Of a DNA stretch of 64,000 nt, positions 62,522 through 64,000 are shown in pieces. The stretch is from Pseudomonas sediminis (GTDB lineage Bacteria > Pseudomonadota > Gammaproteobacteria > Pseudomonadales > Pseudomonadaceae), in contig NZ_CP154631.1 in the NCBI RefSeq assembly GCF_039555755.1, positions 2,542,001-2,606,000 on the forward strand. The letters are read 5' to 3'. Under the pieces are notes generated by a model, which ran no database searches, had not been told where the DNA came from, and saw only the letters and a list, made by a program, of their open reading frames with translations. Numbering within the stretch: position 1 is the first letter of the stretch; every line of letters begins with the position of its first letter. Position numbers and translations under genes: made by a program.

Positions 62522-63646
62522 TCACTTACTCGCCTTGAGCACCACGAACTTTGGATTGGCCGCCACCTGCTCGACGCCACGGAACAGCCGCGCCAGCTTG
62601 GCGTGGTAGCCCAGGTGGCGGTTGCCGACTATCCACAGTTCACCGCCAGCGACCAGCGCCGCGCGGGCTTGCTGGAACATACGCCAGGCGAGGAAGTCAC
62701 CGACCACCTGCTGCTGATGGAAGGGCGGATTGCACAGCACCATATCCAGCGAGTCAGCCGGCTGCTCGGCCAGGCCATCGCCAGCGCGTATGGTTACCGG
62801 TCTCTCACCAAGTGCCGCCTGCCAGTTCTCCTGCGCCGATTGCACGGCCATGTACGACTCGTCCACCAGCGTCAGCTCCGCTTGTGGGCTGCCCAGGGCA
62901 TAGGCGATGCCGAGCACGCCGTTACCACAACCCAGATCGGCGACGCGGACGCGGCCGAGGTGGCGTGGCAGATGCGGAAGAAAGGCGCGTGTACCGATAT
63001 CCAGACCGTCGCGGCAGAACACATTGGCGTGGTTGATCAACTCCAGCGCCGGTTTATCCAGGTGGTAGCGAGTGGGGTAGGGCGAGTGCGGCGCCGCCTT
63101 GGTTTCAGGCGTGGCTACGAGCAGCCGGGCTTTCTTCACGGCTAGCGAGGCTTGCACCGGGCCTATGTATTGCTCCAGCAGATCACCGGCGGCGCGCGGC
63201 AGGTGTTTGATCATTGCCCCAGCCACCACACGAGCATTCGGTGCCAACTGGCCGTGCAGACGGATCAGTTGCTCCTCGAGCAACGCCAGGGTCTTCGGCA
63301 CGCGGATCAGTATCCAGTCGAACGGCCCTTGCGGCGTTTCGCAGCTCGGCAGAAAGGTCACCGTATCGCCACTCAGGCCATTGCTGGCGAGGTTCTTCTG
63401 CAAGGCGAGAAAGCCTAGGTGCGAGTCACCGCTGCTGGTCACATGGCAGCGTCCGGCCAGCGAGCAGGCGAGGGCGCCGAAGCTGTCGTTGAGCAGCAGC
63501 CCCCGGCTGCTTGGTGCGATGCCATGCTCATGAAGATGATGGAGCAGGTATTCGTCGGCGGCGTCGAAGGCTTGGAGCGGCTCGTTCGCCTGGTGCGGTT
63601 GACGCTGCAGTTCTAGGCTGGCGAAGGGAGTTTCGAGAGTAGGCAT
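62522..63646 (-). CDS. rlmG: 23S rRNA (guanine-1835-N2)-methyltransferase
   Basis: A 374-aa RNA methyltransferase of the RlmG/RsmC group. An N-terminal catalytically silent methyltransferase-like domain (about 1–190) is followed by the active domain with the SAM loop VADLGCGNGVLGIAYALGSP (about 235–255) and the N2-guanine motif NPPFHQ in DMVLCNPPFHQQQVV. RlmG modifies G1835 of 23S rRNA. The length matches RlmG rather than RsmC (shorter). It is divergent from the ferredoxin–NADP reductase gene. Confidence 0.9.
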   Translation of the reverse strand: MPTLETPFASLELQRQPHQANEPLQAFDAADEYLLHHLHEHGIAPSSRGLLLNDSFGALACSLAGRCHVTSSGDSHLGFLALQKNLASNGLSGDTVTFLPSCETPQGPFDWILIRVPKTLALLEEQLIRLHGQLAPNARVVAGAMIKHLPRAAGDLLEQYIGPVQASLAVKKARLLVATPETKAAPHSPYPTRYHLDKPALELINHANVFCRDGLDIGTRAFLPHLPRHLGRVRVADLGCGNGVLGIAYALGSPQAELTLVDESYMAVQSAQENWQAALGERPVTIRAGDGLAEQPADSLDMVLCNPPFHQQQVVGDFLAWRMFQQARAALVAGGELWIVGNRHLGYHAKLARLFRGVEQVAANPKFVVLKASK

Positions 63647-63715
63647 GCAAACCTTCGGTGTTTGTCGCTGGCCGATTGCGCCAGACTGGACAGGTATTCA
63701 ATGAAGGGGGCGATT

Positions 63716-64000
63716 ATGACCGTCAGCGAAGACAAGTTCACCCGTCAGACGCTGCTCGAGGTACGCGCCTTGACGCAGAGTCTGTTTACCCTGCGCACTA
63801 CCCGTGACCCGGGCTTTCGTTTCCGCGCCGGGCAGTTCGTGCGCCTGGGCGTGGAGAAAACCGATGGCACTGTGGTTTGGCGCGCCTATTCGCTGGTGTC
63901 CGCGCCACATGACGAGTTTCTCGAGTTCTTCTCCATCGTGGTGCCGGGTGGCGAATTCACCAGTGAGCTGAGTCGACTGCGCGTCGGCGACAGCGTGCTG
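63716..64000 (+). CDS. fpr: Ferredoxin–NADP+ reductase (partial, 5' part only)
   Basis: The first 95 codons of a subclass I bacterial ferredoxin/flavodoxin–NADP+ reductase; the gene runs off the right edge. The FAD-binding motif RAYSLVSAP (RxYS) is present in the first beta-barrel, followed by DEFLEFFSIVVPGGEFTSEL, typical of the family. The start at 63716 (MTVSEDKFTRQTLLEVRALT) has an AAGGGGG site upstream; an in-frame ATG at 63701 is less likely. It would supply or take up electrons between NADPH and ferredoxin or flavodoxin. Confidence 0.9.
   Translation, partial: MTVSEDKFTRQTLLEVRALTQSLFTLRTTRDPGFRFRAGQFVRLGVEKTDGTVVWRAYSLVSAPHDEFLEFFSIVVPGGEFTSELSRLRVGDSVL

Overview
This 64 kb window is a piece of a high-GC gammaproteobacterial chromosome, almost certainly Pseudomonas. 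The order purH–purD–retS next to fis–dusB, then prmA, accB–accC–aroQ, dsbD, a ctpL-type chemoreceptor, a gcbA-type diguanylate cyclase, a DUF2333 gene, a NUDIX gene, yciH (SUI1) and speA is one I recall from the PA4839–PA4862 part of Pseudomonas aeruginosa. GTAG-headed REP elements fit a Pseudomonas of the mendocina/oleovorans/alcaligenes type. The species call is inference.

Layout. 1–5.4 kb: an amino-acid ABC transporter (left edge cut off), a MocR regulator, a class III aminotransferase and a class II aldolase-like protein, probably one small catabolic island. 5.5–11.2 kb: the urtABCDE urea transporter, read right to left. 11.2–11.9 kb: a gene-free stretch. 11.9–25 kb: a block of minus-strand core genes (MarC family, retS, purD, purH, fis, dusB, a DUF3426 protein, prmA, accC, accB, aroQ). 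25–31 kb: dsbD, a chemoreceptor and a two-REC diguanylate cyclase. 31–36 kb: plus-strand DUF2333, NUDIX, yciH and speA. 35.7–38.6 kb: a frameshifted DUF2214 gene, a GAF-GGDEF protein and a MATE transporter. 38.7–46 kb: the alpha-2-macroglobulin lipoprotein plus pbpC pair. 46–51 kb: a third diguanylate cyclase, small transport and acetyltransferase genes, two DUF4136 lipoproteins, cmoM and a MazG-like protein. 50.9–56 kb: a MaoC/AraC/FabG/thiolase fatty-acid island with alternating strands. 56.4–59.1 kb: cioAB with a small DUF2474 subunit, behind an ANR-type box. 59.1–61.9 kb: a two-gene TldD/PmbA-like protease. 61.9–64 kb: a toxin–antitoxin pair, rlmG and the start of a ferredoxin–NADP reductase.

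The most interesting non-coding signal is a dispersed, long, structured repeat present three times (19890–20033, 22530–22706 inverted, 54576–54707). Its stem sequences differ between copies but the partner arms change to match, while two 14-nt segments stay invariant. The spaces between genes also carry several families of GTAG-headed REP/REPIN elements, including copies between the binding-protein gene and the permease genes of both ABC transporters. No RAYT transposase, insertion sequence, CRISPR array, rRNA or tRNA was seen.
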